DNA from: Anaerobacterium chartisolvens
GTDB taxonomy: Bacteria; Bacillota; Clostridia; Acetivibrionales; DSM-27016
Direction of reading: 5' to 3'
Assembly: GCF_003337415.1 (NCBI RefSeq)
Contig: NZ_QPJT01000008.1
Coordinates: forward strand, 62,001 to 126,000
Length of the DNA stretch: 64,000 nucleotides
Shown piece after piece: positions 54,940 through 62,828 of the stretch. The first letter of the stretch is position 1. Every line of letters begins with the position of its first letter. The notes beneath the pieces are model-generated. The model had not been told where the DNA came from and searched no databases. It saw nothing but the letters and a program-made list of their open reading frames with translations. The position numbers and the translations under genes are program-made.

Positions 54940-55085
54940 AAATAAGCCTCCATAAAATTTCTTTGTTGTATGTATAATCATTCAATACCTTCTCTTGGCC
55001 TCACTTTTGTTATTAAGTTACCCACAATTCATCTTCATCGTCTACCTTCCATTTAAGGTAAGCAGTCACTGTTCCAAAAGTATAT

Positions 55086-55814
55086 TTAAATGTATTTTAA
55101 TACCTCATTGACAAATTGTTGAGTTCCGACTCCCTCTGGCCTTATTGTTATAATAATCTTCGATTTACCATAAAGCAAGAGACTTCTAACAATACTGTTA
55201 CCGTTTATGGGCTCAGAATTCCCACCCAGGTCTTTAATAAAAGCCTCAGCCCAGCTTATATCCGTCATCATCAAAACATATTTAGGCTTAAGCTCTTCTA
55301 ACTCTGCCTTAAGCAGCAGTATACATTCCTTGACTTGAGCGTCCCACTCACTGGCATTAGGATTGCCGCCTTCAAACGGAGATATTTTAAGCAGATTGCT
55401 CCAGGCTAGATAGCTTTCCCAATTATCATCATTGCAGTCTGAGACTCCTTTTAGGATTTCCTTTGAAACTCGCCAGAATGCCGACCTGTGAATGTTATAA
55501 TCATCTTTATATGTTCCGTCCCATCTGTCTTTCAACCATTGCATCGGACATTCCAATCCATCGTTGGCGTCACTGATAACCTTTTTTGCAATATTCCTAA
55601 CATCAATATCATCGCAAGTCCACCCATATTTCCATCCGTTGCAAGCCCTTCCTACAACCATGAGAATCGGATTTTTACCATATAAATTCCCTATAAGCGG
55701 ATAGAATAATGTATACTTCTTATCCTTTTTGTAATACTTGCTTTTAATAGTGTCATATATGAAAGAGCTGACCATATCCATTACTTTGCTTTGATAATAG
55801 GGAGAAAGCTGCAT
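55086..55814 (-). CDS. Hypothetical protein
   Basis: 242 residues from the ATG at 55814 (GAGGAGG nine bases upstream; TTG at 55832 is on the site). No signal peptide or membrane helix. It has strand-rich motifs such as ILMVVGRACNGW, YVLMMTDISWAEAF and KIIITIRPEGVG, and an aromatic-rich middle. I wondered about a uracil-DNA-glycosylase-like fold but cannot support it. Function unknown; monocistronic. Confidence 0.6.
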   Translation of the reverse strand: MQLSPYYQSKVMDMVSSFIYDTIKSKYYKKDKKYTLFYPLIGNLYGKNPILMVVGRACNGWKYGWTCDDIDVRNIAKKVISDANDGLECPMQWLKDRWDGTYKDDYNIHRSAFWRVSKEILKGVSDCNDDNWESYLAWSNLLKISPFEGGNPNASEWDAQVKECILLLKAELEELKPKYVLMMTDISWAEAFIKDLGGNSEPINGNSIVRSLLLYGKSKIIITIRPEGVGTQQFVNEVLKYI

Positions 55815-55909
55815 TTCAAAATTCCTCCTCAAATAAAAATATTGTTTGTCACCTATTTCCTTTCCATTATTATACTACTTCGTGCTTCATTCGTCATTAC
55901 TGATTATAT

Positions 55910-55947
55910 AGAGGTGGGGACGCTCCTGTTTTTTCCACAGTTTTCTG
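55910..55947 (+). mobile_element. Family A element, left-end fragment
   Basis: Only the first ~38 bases (GAGGTGGGGACGCTCCTG then TTTTTTCCACAGTTTTCTG) are present. It ends at the promoter of the membrane protein operon. Confidence 0.65.
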
Positions 55948-55953
55948 TTTTTA

Positions 55954-55982
55954 TTGACATTACGTACGCTTAGTGATATATT
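55954..55982 (+). promoter_or_regulatory. Sigma-A promoter of the membrane protein-XRE-M23 operon
   Basis: -35 TTGACA (55954-55959), exactly 17 bases, -10 TATATT (55977-55982). The -10 lies within the left arm of a palindrome. Confidence 0.75.
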
Positions 55983-56010
55983 TATAACACAATGTTAGAA
56001 ATATATCACT
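55972..56010. promoter_or_regulatory. Promoter-overlapping palindromic operator
   Basis: AGTGATATATTT (55972-55983) and AAATATATCACT (55999-56010) are perfect 12-base inverted arms around a 15-base centre. Covering the -10, it would let the XRE protein of this operon repress its own transcription. Confidence 0.65.
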
Positions 56011-56030
56011 TTGAGTTCAGGGGGATTACT

Positions 56031-56372
56031 ATGAAAATAAATAAGTTAGGATTTTTATCACTTTTTGCGCTTCTGGGCATTATAGGGCTGATTATAGATA
56101 AAAAGGCCCTTCTGGGATTATTAGGTTTTGTTTCTTATTTTCGCTATTTCTTCGTGACGCCTGATGAGATGTTTATACAAAATGTTAGGAGGGCGGCAAG
56201 CATTGGATTTTTTTCAGGTGTCGTTGTAACAACTATTGCGGTCGTACTGTGCGCACTATTACCTTCTCTTATAGCAAGTAATGTGGCTCTGGTATCCGGT
56301 TATGTTGTTTCAATATTCTTCTTTACCATAGCTCTTGTGGTGCTGGAACTAAAAGAAATGAGGGGATGCTAA
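56031..56372 (+). CDS. DUF3796-like membrane protein
   Basis: 113 residues from the ATG at 56031 (GGGGGATTACT upstream). About four hydrophobic segments; the N-terminus [18 protein letters not shown] and the central [21 protein letters not shown] are characteristic of a family encoded next to short XRE regulators. It may sense or sequester the regulator at the membrane. It overlaps the long-start reading of the next gene. Confidence 0.75.
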   Translation: MKINKLGFLSLFALLGIIGLIIDKKALLGLLGFVSYFRYFFVTPDEMFIQNVRRAASIGFFSGVVVTTIAVVLCALLPSLIASNVALVSGYVVSIFFFTIALVVLELKEMRGC

Positions 56373-56374
56373 AC

Positions 56375-56584
56375 ATGGCCTTGGTTACGAAAATGCACGA
56401 ATACCGAGCTAAACACAGTATGACTCAGGATGAACTTGCCTCGCTTGTCGGTGTGCGACGGGAAACTATCGTCAACTTAGAAAAGGGCCGCTATAACCCA
56501 TCTCTGAAGCTGGCTATGGACATTGCAAAAGTTTTCTCATGTTCAGTTGAGGATTTGTTTACATTTAATGAGGAGGAAAAATGA
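56375..56584 (+). CDS. XRE-family HTH regulator
   Basis: 69 residues from the ATG at 56375; GAGGGG lies nine bases upstream, while the ATG at 56366 is on it. HTH of the Cro/C1 type: [30 protein letters not shown], followed by SVEDLF. Short regulators of this type pair with the membrane protein encoded before it. The palindrome at 55972-56010 is the likely target. Confidence 0.9.
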   Translation: MALVTKMHEYRAKHSMTQDELASLVGVRRETIVNLEKGRYNPSLKLAMDIAKVFSCSVEDLFTFNEEEK

Positions 56585-57453
56585 TGAAGCGTTTTATTAG
56601 AATATGCGGAAAAATCAAGTATTTGGGGCTTTTGGGCTTACCCGGCCTTTTCCTTGAGTACAGATTGTTTGACTTCCTGTGGCTTTTCTGGCTGCTTGGC
56701 TTTGTTGAAATATTTTATAATTTCCCTGTGTTCCTTCAGTCGCTCAAGCAGCTATGGGGGATGCTGGTTGTTCCTTTACGCTATGGTTCTCTCATACCAG
56801 ACGCAAATAACTATCGTTGCCAAGTAAAGTATTCTCTGCCTTTCAAAGAATCTTGGGCAGTAGTCAACGGTGGTGTGGATAAAAAATCCTCTCATTCATG
56901 GGACATCCCGACACAGCGATACGCCTACGATTTTCTAATGCTTGATGAAAGCGGAAAAAGCTGCGTAAGCGACGGAAATAAAGCATCCGATTATTATTGT
57001 TATGGAAAAGATGTTTTGGCACCAGCAGACGGAGAGGTTATTGAGGCCGTTTGCGGCTATCCCGACAGCCTCATATTGGGAAATGGTCGGGCTGATTGCT
57101 CCGCCCGTGATATACGAGGGAACCATATCCTGATTCGTCATTCACAAAGGGAATATAGCCTTTTGGCTCATTTGCAGCCCGGCAGCATCGGTGCCAAAAT
57201 CGGCGACATTGTTAAGCGTGGGCAGGTCATTGCCCGCTGTGGCAATTCAGGCAATAGTTCAGAACCGCACCTGCACTTTCAGCTTCAGGACGGGCCGAGT
57301 TTTTTCAGTTCGGCAGGCCTGCCCATCGAATTTGAGAATATATCATCAGCTCCAATGTCGAGCTATTCCGCTTATGATCCACGCGCTCTTCCTTCCGCTA
57401 CCGACCAGCAGGGGAACTACATAGTACGCAGTCAAAGTGTAGCGAACATGTAG
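56581..57453 (+). CDS. Membrane-anchored M23-family metallopeptidase-like protein
   Basis: 290 residues, overlapping the XRE stop by four bases; GGAGGAAAA upstream. One or two N-terminal membrane helices (residues ~15-60) precede an M23 (LytM) domain at ~85-260, with GGxxxxxxHS...QRYAYDF in place of the usual HxGxD start, and the catalytic HLHF at the end. M23 enzymes cut peptidoglycan cross-links. As third gene of a self-regulated operon it may be an envelope-remodelling or competitor-response enzyme. Confidence 0.88.
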   Translation: MMKRFIRICGKIKYLGLLGLPGLFLEYRLFDFLWLFWLLGFVEIFYNFPVFLQSLKQLWGMLVVPLRYGSLIPDANNYRCQVKYSLPFKESWAVVNGGVDKKSSHSWDIPTQRYAYDFLMLDESGKSCVSDGNKASDYYCYGKDVLAPADGEVIEAVCGYPDSLILGNGRADCSARDIRGNHILIRHSQREYSLLAHLQPGSIGAKIGDIVKRGQVIARCGNSGNSSEPHLHFQLQDGPSFFSSAGLPIEFENISSAPMSSYSAYDPRALPSATDQQGNYIVRSQSVANM

Positions 57454-57504
57454 CATCAAACCTGTTGCTGGAATCAACCCACTACCAAGGGCAGCAAGCA
57501 GTGA

Positions 57505-57542
57505 ATGGGAGGTGGGGACGCCAGAGTCCCCACCCCTCTTTT
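57505..57542 (+). terminator. Terminator made from a GGGGAC hairpin
   Basis: GGTGGGGAC pairs with GTCCCCACC around a short loop, then CTCTTTTTATT. The arms match the ends of family A elements, so it may be a collapsed element used as a terminator for the M23 gene and the convergent cvfB gene. Confidence 0.7.
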
Positions 57543-57544
57543 TA

Positions 57545-58384
57545 TTACCACATTCTTCTAATACCATCATCTGTTATTTTTATGGCTCCCTCTTTTAACA
57601 GTCTTCCAACGGCTCTTTTAAAGGCAGCTTTACTCATGTTAAATTCAGCTTTAATATCTTCCGGAGAGCTTTTATCATTAAGAGAAAGAGCTCCACTCCT
57701 CAATTTCAACCTATCCATAATTTTTTGAGCATCGCTCTCTATTTCATTGTATGCCTCTTCTCTCAAGCTCAATTCCAGCTTGCCATCCTGCCTTACCTTT
57801 TTAATTCTTACCTCCACACCGTCACCGTCTTTATAATTGCCGTACAGCTCTTTATTTGGAATCAGTCCCTGATACTTGTTGTCTACGGCTACAAAAGCCC
57901 CGAGCTGTTTACTGATACTATAGACGGTTCCGTGGGCTCTATCATTTTCTTTATATGGCGATTCGGTGCTTAACAGATTATATATATTCATAGTTGCACA
58001 TAATCTGTTGCTACTATCTATATACAATGCAACTAAATATGAACCACCCGCTATAACCTTACCCACCTGTTCCCTGAAAGGCAAAAACAAGTCTTTTTCC
58101 AAACCCCAATCTAAAAAAGCACCAATATTTGTAGTCTCCACTACTTGTAAAACATTCAGCTCGCCAATTACAAGCTTTGGTCTTTTCACTGTACATATCA
58201 TTCTGTCTTCAGAGTCCTTATAAACAAATACCTCTATTTCATCACCGACTTGAATATCCTGTGGTACATCACTTTTTGGCAGTAAAATATCATCCCTGCT
58301 TTTATCACTCTTTGAGTTCAGATAAGCCCCAATCTGGGTCTTTCTGACTATTTGCAGCTTCTGGATTTTCCCTAATTCAATCAT
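57545..58384 (-). CDS. cvfB: CvfB-type S1-domain RNA-binding protein
   Basis: 279 residues. Three S1-like OB domains are visible (residues ~5-65; ~72-130 with VETTNIGAFLDWGLEKDLFLP; ~145-210 with VYSISKQLGAFVAVDNKYQGLIP) and a C-terminal winged-helix (~230-279, MSKAAFKRAVGRLLKEGAI). CvfB proteins affect virulence-factor or mRNA expression in Firmicutes. Monocistronic; start ATG with AAGGGAT upstream. Confidence 0.9.
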   Translation of the reverse strand: MIELGKIQKLQIVRKTQIGAYLNSKSDKSRDDILLPKSDVPQDIQVGDEIEVFVYKDSEDRMICTVKRPKLVIGELNVLQVVETTNIGAFLDWGLEKDLFLPFREQVGKVIAGGSYLVALYIDSSNRLCATMNIYNLLSTESPYKENDRAHGTVYSISKQLGAFVAVDNKYQGLIPNKELYGNYKDGDGVEVRIKKVRQDGKLELSLREEAYNEIESDAQKIMDRLKLRSGALSLNDKSSPEDIKAEFNMSKAAFKRAVGRLLKEGAIKITDDGIRRMW

Positions 58385-58465
58385 CTTATCCCTTCTTTAA
58401 TGCTTGTACTTTTTATTGATTTATTGCCTTTGGAGATTTATTGCATTTAGCAACAATTATTTGTC

Positions 58466-58660
58466 TCAAGGAAGTATTTGTTTTACACGGCCTACCGTTC
58501 CGTCAACAAGGCGAACTTTGATGCCATGCGGATGAGTCGAAGAATTTGTAAGAATACTCTCTACCGTTCCTTCAGTTAACTTTCCGGTAAGCTGATCATG
58601 CTTTTGTACAATCATAACATGGATACCTTGCTTTACATTTTGCCGCTTATTTCCGTCCAT
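58466..58660 (-). CDS. ywbE: YwbE-family protein (DUF2196)
   Basis: 64 residues with the typical GIHVMIVQKHDQLTGKLTEGTVESILTNSSTHPHGIKVRL pattern (shown in parts) and a VGRVKQI end. A small SH3-like beta fold of unknown function, widely conserved in Firmicutes. It is followed on the same strand, upstream in map order, by a 39-residue basic ORF. Confidence 0.85.
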   Translation of the reverse strand: MDGNKRQNVKQGIHVMIVQKHDQLTGKLTEGTVESILTNSSTHPHGIKVRLVDGTVGRVKQILP

Positions 58661-58697
58661 TGCTTATCTCCTCAATACTTGAATTGGCTGTATTTTA

Positions 58698-58817
58698 TCA
58701 TGGCTTCTCCTTTGACTTCTTTTCCTTAATAGCCTTGGGAGAAATCTTAGGCGCAAAAGTAACTTTTTTAACTATATTCTTCTTTTTCTTCAATCTGTCT
58801 GGATTTTTAAATGACAT
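58698..58817 (-). CDS. 39-residue lysine-rich protein
   Basis: A 40-codon frame with AAGGTG eight bases before the ATG (58815-58817) and stop TGA at 58698. The protein (MSFKNPDRLKKKKNIVKKV, then PKISPKAIKEKKSKEKP) has 15 lysines, suggesting RNA, DNA or ribosome binding. It lies 37 bases before the ywbE start. Small size makes it uncertain. Confidence 0.45.
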   Translation of the reverse strand: MSFKNPDRLKKKKNIVKKVTFAPKISPKAIKEKKSKEKP

Positions 58818-58901
58818 TCCATTCACACCTTTTCACTATATTATTAATTATTTTCCCACCTGTTTATTATACCTTATATTATAAGAATTAAATAGCACAT
58901 G

Positions 58902-59048
58902 TTCGGGGACGCTCCTGCTTTTTCCACAGTTTTCTGGCTGTGCCTGCTCCGTGCACAGCGAAAAAGAAGCGACCTTCATCCTGCTTTAAATCTATCCTAT
59001 TTTTAATGTATTAAAAACGCTTCGATAAACAGGTGCGTCCCTACCTCT
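58902..59048 (+). mobile_element. Family A MITE-like element, full copy
   Basis: Left end TCGGGGACGCTCCTG, right end CAGGTGCGTCCCTACC; 147 bp, with the same internal blocks as 63517-63665. It fills part of the 415-bp gap between the basic ORF and the peptidoglycan-binding protein gene; the rest is A+T-rich with the 59212-59222 GCAGGAGG ribosome site. Confidence 0.82.
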
Positions 59049-59232
59049 CTATTATTCAGAGCTTACGTTAAAAATCTTTAGAAATATACCTCTTGACATT
59101 TATTTGTATTTGTTGTAATATATTTACATTAAATAGTTTTACATGTATTACTATCAAAATATTTTATGGCTTTGAATATATTTAAAGTTTTTTAAGTCAT
59201 TATAAAAATTAACGCAGGAGGTATTTATTATT

Positions 59233-59730
59233 ATGAGGCAACACAAAAAACTATTTTCAATTTTTGTTCTGGTTGTTTTTATTATGTCTGCTCTTTACAT
59301 TCCGGCCTCTGCAGCCCCATCATGGCCTAGGCTGGAAAATGGCAGCAACGGGCTAGAGGTATATGCTCTGCAATATCTTTTGTTAAGCAGAGGCTATGCC
59401 ATAAGCATAGTGGATGGCAGATTCGGAAGTGGGACAGAAAGTGCTGTCAGAAGCTTTCAGAGGGATAACGGTCTTACAGTGGATGGGATCGTCTACTCTG
59501 AAACTTGGCCAAAGCTGATAGTAACTGTACGTAAGGGCTCAACCGGCAATGCCGTAAAGGCAGTGCAGTATCTGCTAAAGCACAAATATGGCTACAGCAT
59601 AGCAGTAGATGGTGCTTTTGGCTCTGGAACAGAAAGTACGGTCAAAGCATTTCAACGAAGCTGCAATAGCAGCGAGGTTTCCATCGATGGTATTGTCGGT
59701 GAAACAAGCTGGCGATATTTGCTTAGATGA
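59233..59730 (+). CDS. Secreted protein with two peptidoglycan-binding domains
   Basis: 165 residues. A signal peptide covers ~1-28 (cleavage near ASAAP). Two PG_binding_1 repeats (~33-85 and ~97-150) each carry a YLL / VDGxFGSGTES(A/T)VRSFQ / VDGIV pattern. No catalytic domain. It would bind the wall outside the cell, perhaps as a targeting or inhibitor protein. Monocistronic; two hairpins follow. Confidence 0.88.
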   Translation: MRQHKKLFSIFVLVVFIMSALYIPASAAPSWPRLENGSNGLEVYALQYLLLSRGYAISIVDGRFGSGTESAVRSFQRDNGLTVDGIVYSETWPKLIVTVRKGSTGNAVKAVQYLLKHKYGYSIAVDGAFGSGTESTVKAFQRSCNSSEVSIDGIVGETSWRYLLR

Positions 59731-60197
59731 ATCGGTTCAGTTTAAAAAAACATCTTTAGGTTGTTTTCTATAGCAATTTTTCATCAAGGCTTGTGAGCCA
59801 AAATACGGCTTACAAGCCTTAATATTAAGTAGAAATTATTCTGGAGGATATTGTTTTTCATCCTCCTTTATCCGATATGCAAAAGCCTAAACTATAGTAC
59901 TGCCATAAATACAGAGCATCTAAATCTTAAAGGCAGTGAAAAACGTCGCACTAGATGGTATAATAAGGATAGCCGATTTTGAAGTACTGATTACTTATAT
60001 AGCCTATATAATAACTGGGTCGCTATTATTAAGTACTGGGGAAAGCTGTTCATGGATAAGAATCTCTTGCATAAGTACAGTGATTTACTACCCCTAATTC
60101 TATGGTGAAAAAATTAAAGCACCGTTAAAAAGGCATTCCCAGTCAAGCGGAATATCTTTCGGTCATGGTATTCTGCAAGAGAAGGAGGTGCTTATAC
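59731..60197. other. 467-bp gene-free stretch before araC-type gene
   Basis: Beyond the two hairpins it shows no ORF or clear repeat. The 60182-60190 AAGGAGGTG is the site of the next gene. Confidence 0.3.
59785..59868 (+). terminator. Two hairpins after the peptidoglycan-binding protein gene
   Basis: 59785-59820: AAGGCTTGT-AGCC pairs with GGCT-ACAAGCCTT. 59843-59867: GGAGGAT pairs with ATCCTCC and is followed by TTT. Either may end the message. Confidence 0.65.
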
Positions 60198-61100
60198 ATG
60201 CACGCATGGGAACAAATACAACAAACAATAGAATTTATTGAGCATCATTTGGATGATGAAATTAACATCGAAAGCCTTTCAAAAATGGCTTCTTTGTCAC
60301 CCTTTTACTATCAGCGGCTGTTTAGCCGACTGGTAAAAAAACCGGTTGCCGAGTATATAAAACTCCGTCGTATGGCAAAGGCAACTGAGGCAGTACTCCA
60401 AAAGGACAAGCGCATTTTGGATATCGCATTGGATCTTGGATTTTCATCTCATGAACACTTTTCCCGTACCTTTAAAGATACCTTTGGGGTTACGCCGAAT
60501 GAGTACCGTAAAAGCCCACAAGCACTTAACCGCATGACAAAGCCTGAGCTCTTGCTTCACTACACTCTGATTGACGAAGGAGTTCCTCTAATCACCGATG
60601 GTATAGTTTTAGAAGTAAACAGGCAGGAAATTACGGAGCCGGTCTATTTTACCGGCATTAAAAAGGATATGCCGGTCCAGTTTGTAAACGGACTGGGAAT
60701 TGAATCAGGGGTTGACCCCCTTAACGCTCTTTGGCAAAACTTTCATGAGCAGAAACAAACAGTACTTGGTCTTGCTGAGGATAATGAAGAAATTGGTGTG
60801 GCATATCCATGTTTAAAGGAAGGGTATTTTAGCTATTTTGCGGGTGCAAAGTCCAGTCCTGTAGAAATCCCCAGCGGTTTTATGAATTGGGAACTGCCGC
60901 CAGGAAGGTATATTGTTTGTTCCTTTGAAGCTGAGAACTTCGAGGGTCTCGTCATGGATGCTCTTTATAAAGCACAGCAATATATCTACAACACATGGCT
61001 GCCAAATCACAAACTGCAAACTGAGGCGTTTTGTGCTGAAAGATATGCGAGCCATTCGCCTGAAACCACAAACATGGAAATATGGCTTAAGCTGATATAA
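60198..61100 (+). CDS. AraC-family regulator with GyrI-like effector domain
   Basis: 300 residues from the ATG at 60198 (AAGGAGG nine bases upstream; the longer start at 60165 has no site). Two HTH units in residues ~8-105 (MASLSPFYYQRLFSRL, ILDIALDLGFSSHEHFSRTF, FGVTPNEYRKSP), then a GyrI-like ligand-binding domain from ~130 (ITEPVYFTGIKKD ... WELPPGRY...MEIWLKLI). Same architecture as 35199-36077. Target genes unknown; the methyltransferase and ECF genes are convergent to it. Confidence 0.9.
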   Translation: MHAWEQIQQTIEFIEHHLDDEINIESLSKMASLSPFYYQRLFSRLVKKPVAEYIKLRRMAKATEAVLQKDKRILDIALDLGFSSHEHFSRTFKDTFGVTPNEYRKSPQALNRMTKPELLLHYTLIDEGVPLITDGIVLEVNRQEITEPVYFTGIKKDMPVQFVNGLGIESGVDPLNALWQNFHEQKQTVLGLAEDNEEIGVAYPCLKEGYFSYFAGAKSSPVEIPSGFMNWELPPGRYIVCSFEAENFEGLVMDALYKAQQYIYNTWLPNHKLQTEAFCAERYASHSPETTNMEIWLKLI

Positions 61101-61144
61101 TAGACTGATACACTCCCTTGCATATCGTCATAGTGTCAAGCGCG

Positions 61145-61206
61145 TGGAGGGTTTGGAAAACGGGGGACATTTCGATAATCGCTATTTTTGAGGGCTGTCC
61201 CCTTAC
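61145..61206. repeat. GGGGACA inverted repeat with GATAATCGC core
   Basis: GGGGGACATTTCGATAATCG and ...GAGGGCTGTCCCC: inverted ends around a CGATAATCG hairpin. The ~32-base core recurs at 62786-62818 (TCGATAATCGCTATTTTTGAGG, CTGTCCCC). Confidence 0.65.
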
Positions 61207-61224
61207 ACCACCACTACCCTTCCA

Positions 61225-61815
61225 TTAGGCCTTTTGACCAGCTAACAGGAACATTCTTTCATTATCAGCCTCAACAACGGTATTAAACCCTGAGCTTAAG
61301 AAATAGCCTTTAATTGTAGAGGCATCAGGCAGATAGTCCCCGGACACTTCCTGTGATGCGCTTTTATGGAGGTTGTTTATTTCGTCCCTGCTCTGGGAGT
61401 GGCAGATTACAATCTTTCCTCCAGGCTTTAAAAACCTGCCCAGCTTTTCTGCCGCAGTAACCTTATATTCAAGATGAGGAAATACGGAGTAGCACATCAC
61501 TATATCAAAATGCTCTGCCGGAAGGCTTAGCGAAAAAACATCACCAACGGTGAAATGCACATTTGGAGAATTGAATTTGTTTTTAGCTGCCTCAATCATT
61601 TTATCCGAAATATCTACAGCAGTAATTTCGCCTGTGTCTCCGATTCTTGAAAGAAGGAAAGGGATCATAACACCCGTTCCTGTTCCGACATCAAGAATTT
61701 TTGAAGCTTTCTGTATATTAACTAAATCCATAATTTCGTTGATTTTATTTTCATCGTGATTGCAGATGGTATCCCATTTTTCCGCCATAGAGTTGAAGAA
61801 CTCCTTATGATTCAC
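61225..61815 (-). CDS. Class I SAM-dependent methyltransferase
   Basis: 196 residues from a GTG at 61815 with GGGAGGG nine bases upstream. Motif I is ILDVGTGTGVM near 39-49, then AVDISDKM, and FDIVMCYSVFPH. It overlaps the ECF S-component gene by 11 bases, so the two are co-translated. Possibly methylates the molecule imported by the ECF system, or a step in its use. Confidence 0.85.
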   Translation of the reverse strand: MNHKEFFNSMAEKWDTICNHDENKINEIMDLVNIQKASKILDVGTGTGVMIPFLLSRIGDTGEITAVDISDKMIEAAKNKFNSPNVHFTVGDVFSLSLPAEHFDIVMCYSVFPHLEYKVTAAEKLGRFLKPGGKIVICHSQSRDEINNLHKSASQEVSGDYLPDASTIKGYFLSSGFNTVVEADNERMFLLAGQKA

Positions 61816-62347
61816 TTGTAAGACCCTCCCTCGTAATCAGGTTATTCTTTGCCAGTATGAGTATTAATGGTGGAATGAGTATAAGCTGAATGACAATTCC
61901 GGGAATGCTTTTGGTAATGCTTCCAATAATGAACAAAACAGGAGCCGGCAACTGTACCATAAAGAAGGTTGCGAGTATCCAGACAATAGCACCGCACACA
62001 ATTCTTCCTGCGATCATGCTTCCTATCAAGGCTATATATGCATTGAGCTTTAACTTTCTATATAGCAAATTTGCAACAGCTCCATAAGCAGCAAGCTCAA
62101 ACACCATATAGAGCAAAACCGGAAAAGCGGGAGGCATTCCTGTGAGCAATGAACTCAAAACAGGTGTGGCAACCGCTGCGGCAATAGCGAAGGGTAGACT
62201 GACAATAAACCCTGCGAGCAATACCGGGATGTGCATGGGCAGGAATGTGGATCCCATACCAAAGGCATGAAAAACTATAGGTAATAGTATCCCCATAGCA
62301 ATAAAAAGACCTGACATAACAATTTCCTTTACTGATTTGTTTCGCAT
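61805..62347 (-). CDS. ECF transporter substrate-specific (S) component
   Basis: 180 residues from the ATG at 62347 (AAGGGGG upstream). Six membrane helices; the N-terminal RNKSVKEIVMSGLFIAMGILLP and the HAFGMGSTFLPMHIPVL segment, which carries the S-component signature near helix 2-3, mark an ECF vitamin-type S subunit. It needs the shared EcfA1A2T module, which is not in the window. Substrate unknown; folate, thiamine-precursor or queuosine-type ligands are typical for the class. It heads a two-gene operon. Confidence 0.8.
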   Translation of the reverse strand: MRNKSVKEIVMSGLFIAMGILLPIVFHAFGMGSTFLPMHIPVLLAGFIVSLPFAIAAAVATPVLSSLLTGMPPAFPVLLYMVFELAAYGAVANLLYRKLKLNAYIALIGSMIAGRIVCGAIVWILATFFMVQLPAPVLFIIGSITKSIPGIVIQLILIPPLILILAKNNLITREGLTSES

Positions 62348-62384
62348 CCGAAAATCCCCCTTAAAAATTATATAAAATAAATAA

Positions 62385-62541
62385 GCCATGAAAGTGCCGG
62401 TTCATCCGGCTTACCTTCATGGCAGAATTTCAAAAATAAAAACCATCAAAAGAGCTATTTCTACTCAAATATAATACCTTCGTGTCTTGTCTTTATAATG
62501 GTGTTAATGCTTTTACTGGCTGAAGCCTTCGTGGCTTCAAT
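62385..62541 (-). promoter_or_regulatory. Structured leader of ECF operon (candidate riboswitch)
   Basis: On the minus strand: GAAGCC/GGCTTC hairpin (62541-62520), a CACGAAGG motif seen twice, and near the gene a GCCATGAA ... TTCATGGC stem (62423-62385) with an inner GCCGG/CCGGC. Such folded leaders before ECF genes are often riboswitches; I do not match it to a known class. Confidence 0.4.
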
Positions 62542-62626
62542 ATTCCTTTATTAATATACCATAAGGAAATAATTGACGTCAATAAGCAGATATGATTAAA
62601 TACCAAATTCCGTATCTATAGCTTTA

Positions 62627-62676
62627 TCAAAAAACCCGGGGACCGACTCTTCCTAACAGGAGTGTCCCCCCTCCAT
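62627..62676. repeat. GGGGAC ... GTCCCC inverted repeat
   Basis: CCCGGGGACCGACTC and GGAGTGTCCCCCTCC are inverted ends of ~45 bp; related to the GGGGAC-ended repeats elsewhere. Confidence 0.5.
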
Positions 62677-62790
62677 CTAAAATATGCTCTCCGTACCTTT
62701 AAGTCCATAAGGAACCGTTGAGTATGAAGGCATGGTTACTTGGAAATACTCCTGCGTATCTCTGGTTTCAGCAATACTTATTCCATATCT
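62676..62790 (-). pseudogene. Fragment resembling a GyrI-like or AraC effector domain
   Basis: Minus-strand frame reading YGISIAETRDTQEYFQVTMPSYSTVPYGLKG then ESIF and a stop. It has no start codon or ribosome site and is hemmed in by GGGGAC repeats on both sides. The pattern is like the end of a GyrI-type effector domain, but the match is weak. Confidence 0.3.
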
Positions 62791-62828
62791 CGATAATCGC
62801 TATTTTTGAGGACTGTCCCCAGCGTCCC
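62786..62828. repeat. Second GATAATCGC / CTGTCCCC repeat
   Basis: Shares ~30 bases with 61157-61200. Its right part encodes the last codons (GDSPQK-type tail) of the broken DUF6794-like gene, so that C-terminus is probably not native. Confidence 0.6.

Noticed and set aside
62385-62541. THF riboswitch before the ECF gene
   Set aside because: The leader shares only a CACGAAGG-like motif and lacks the conserved THF class stems.
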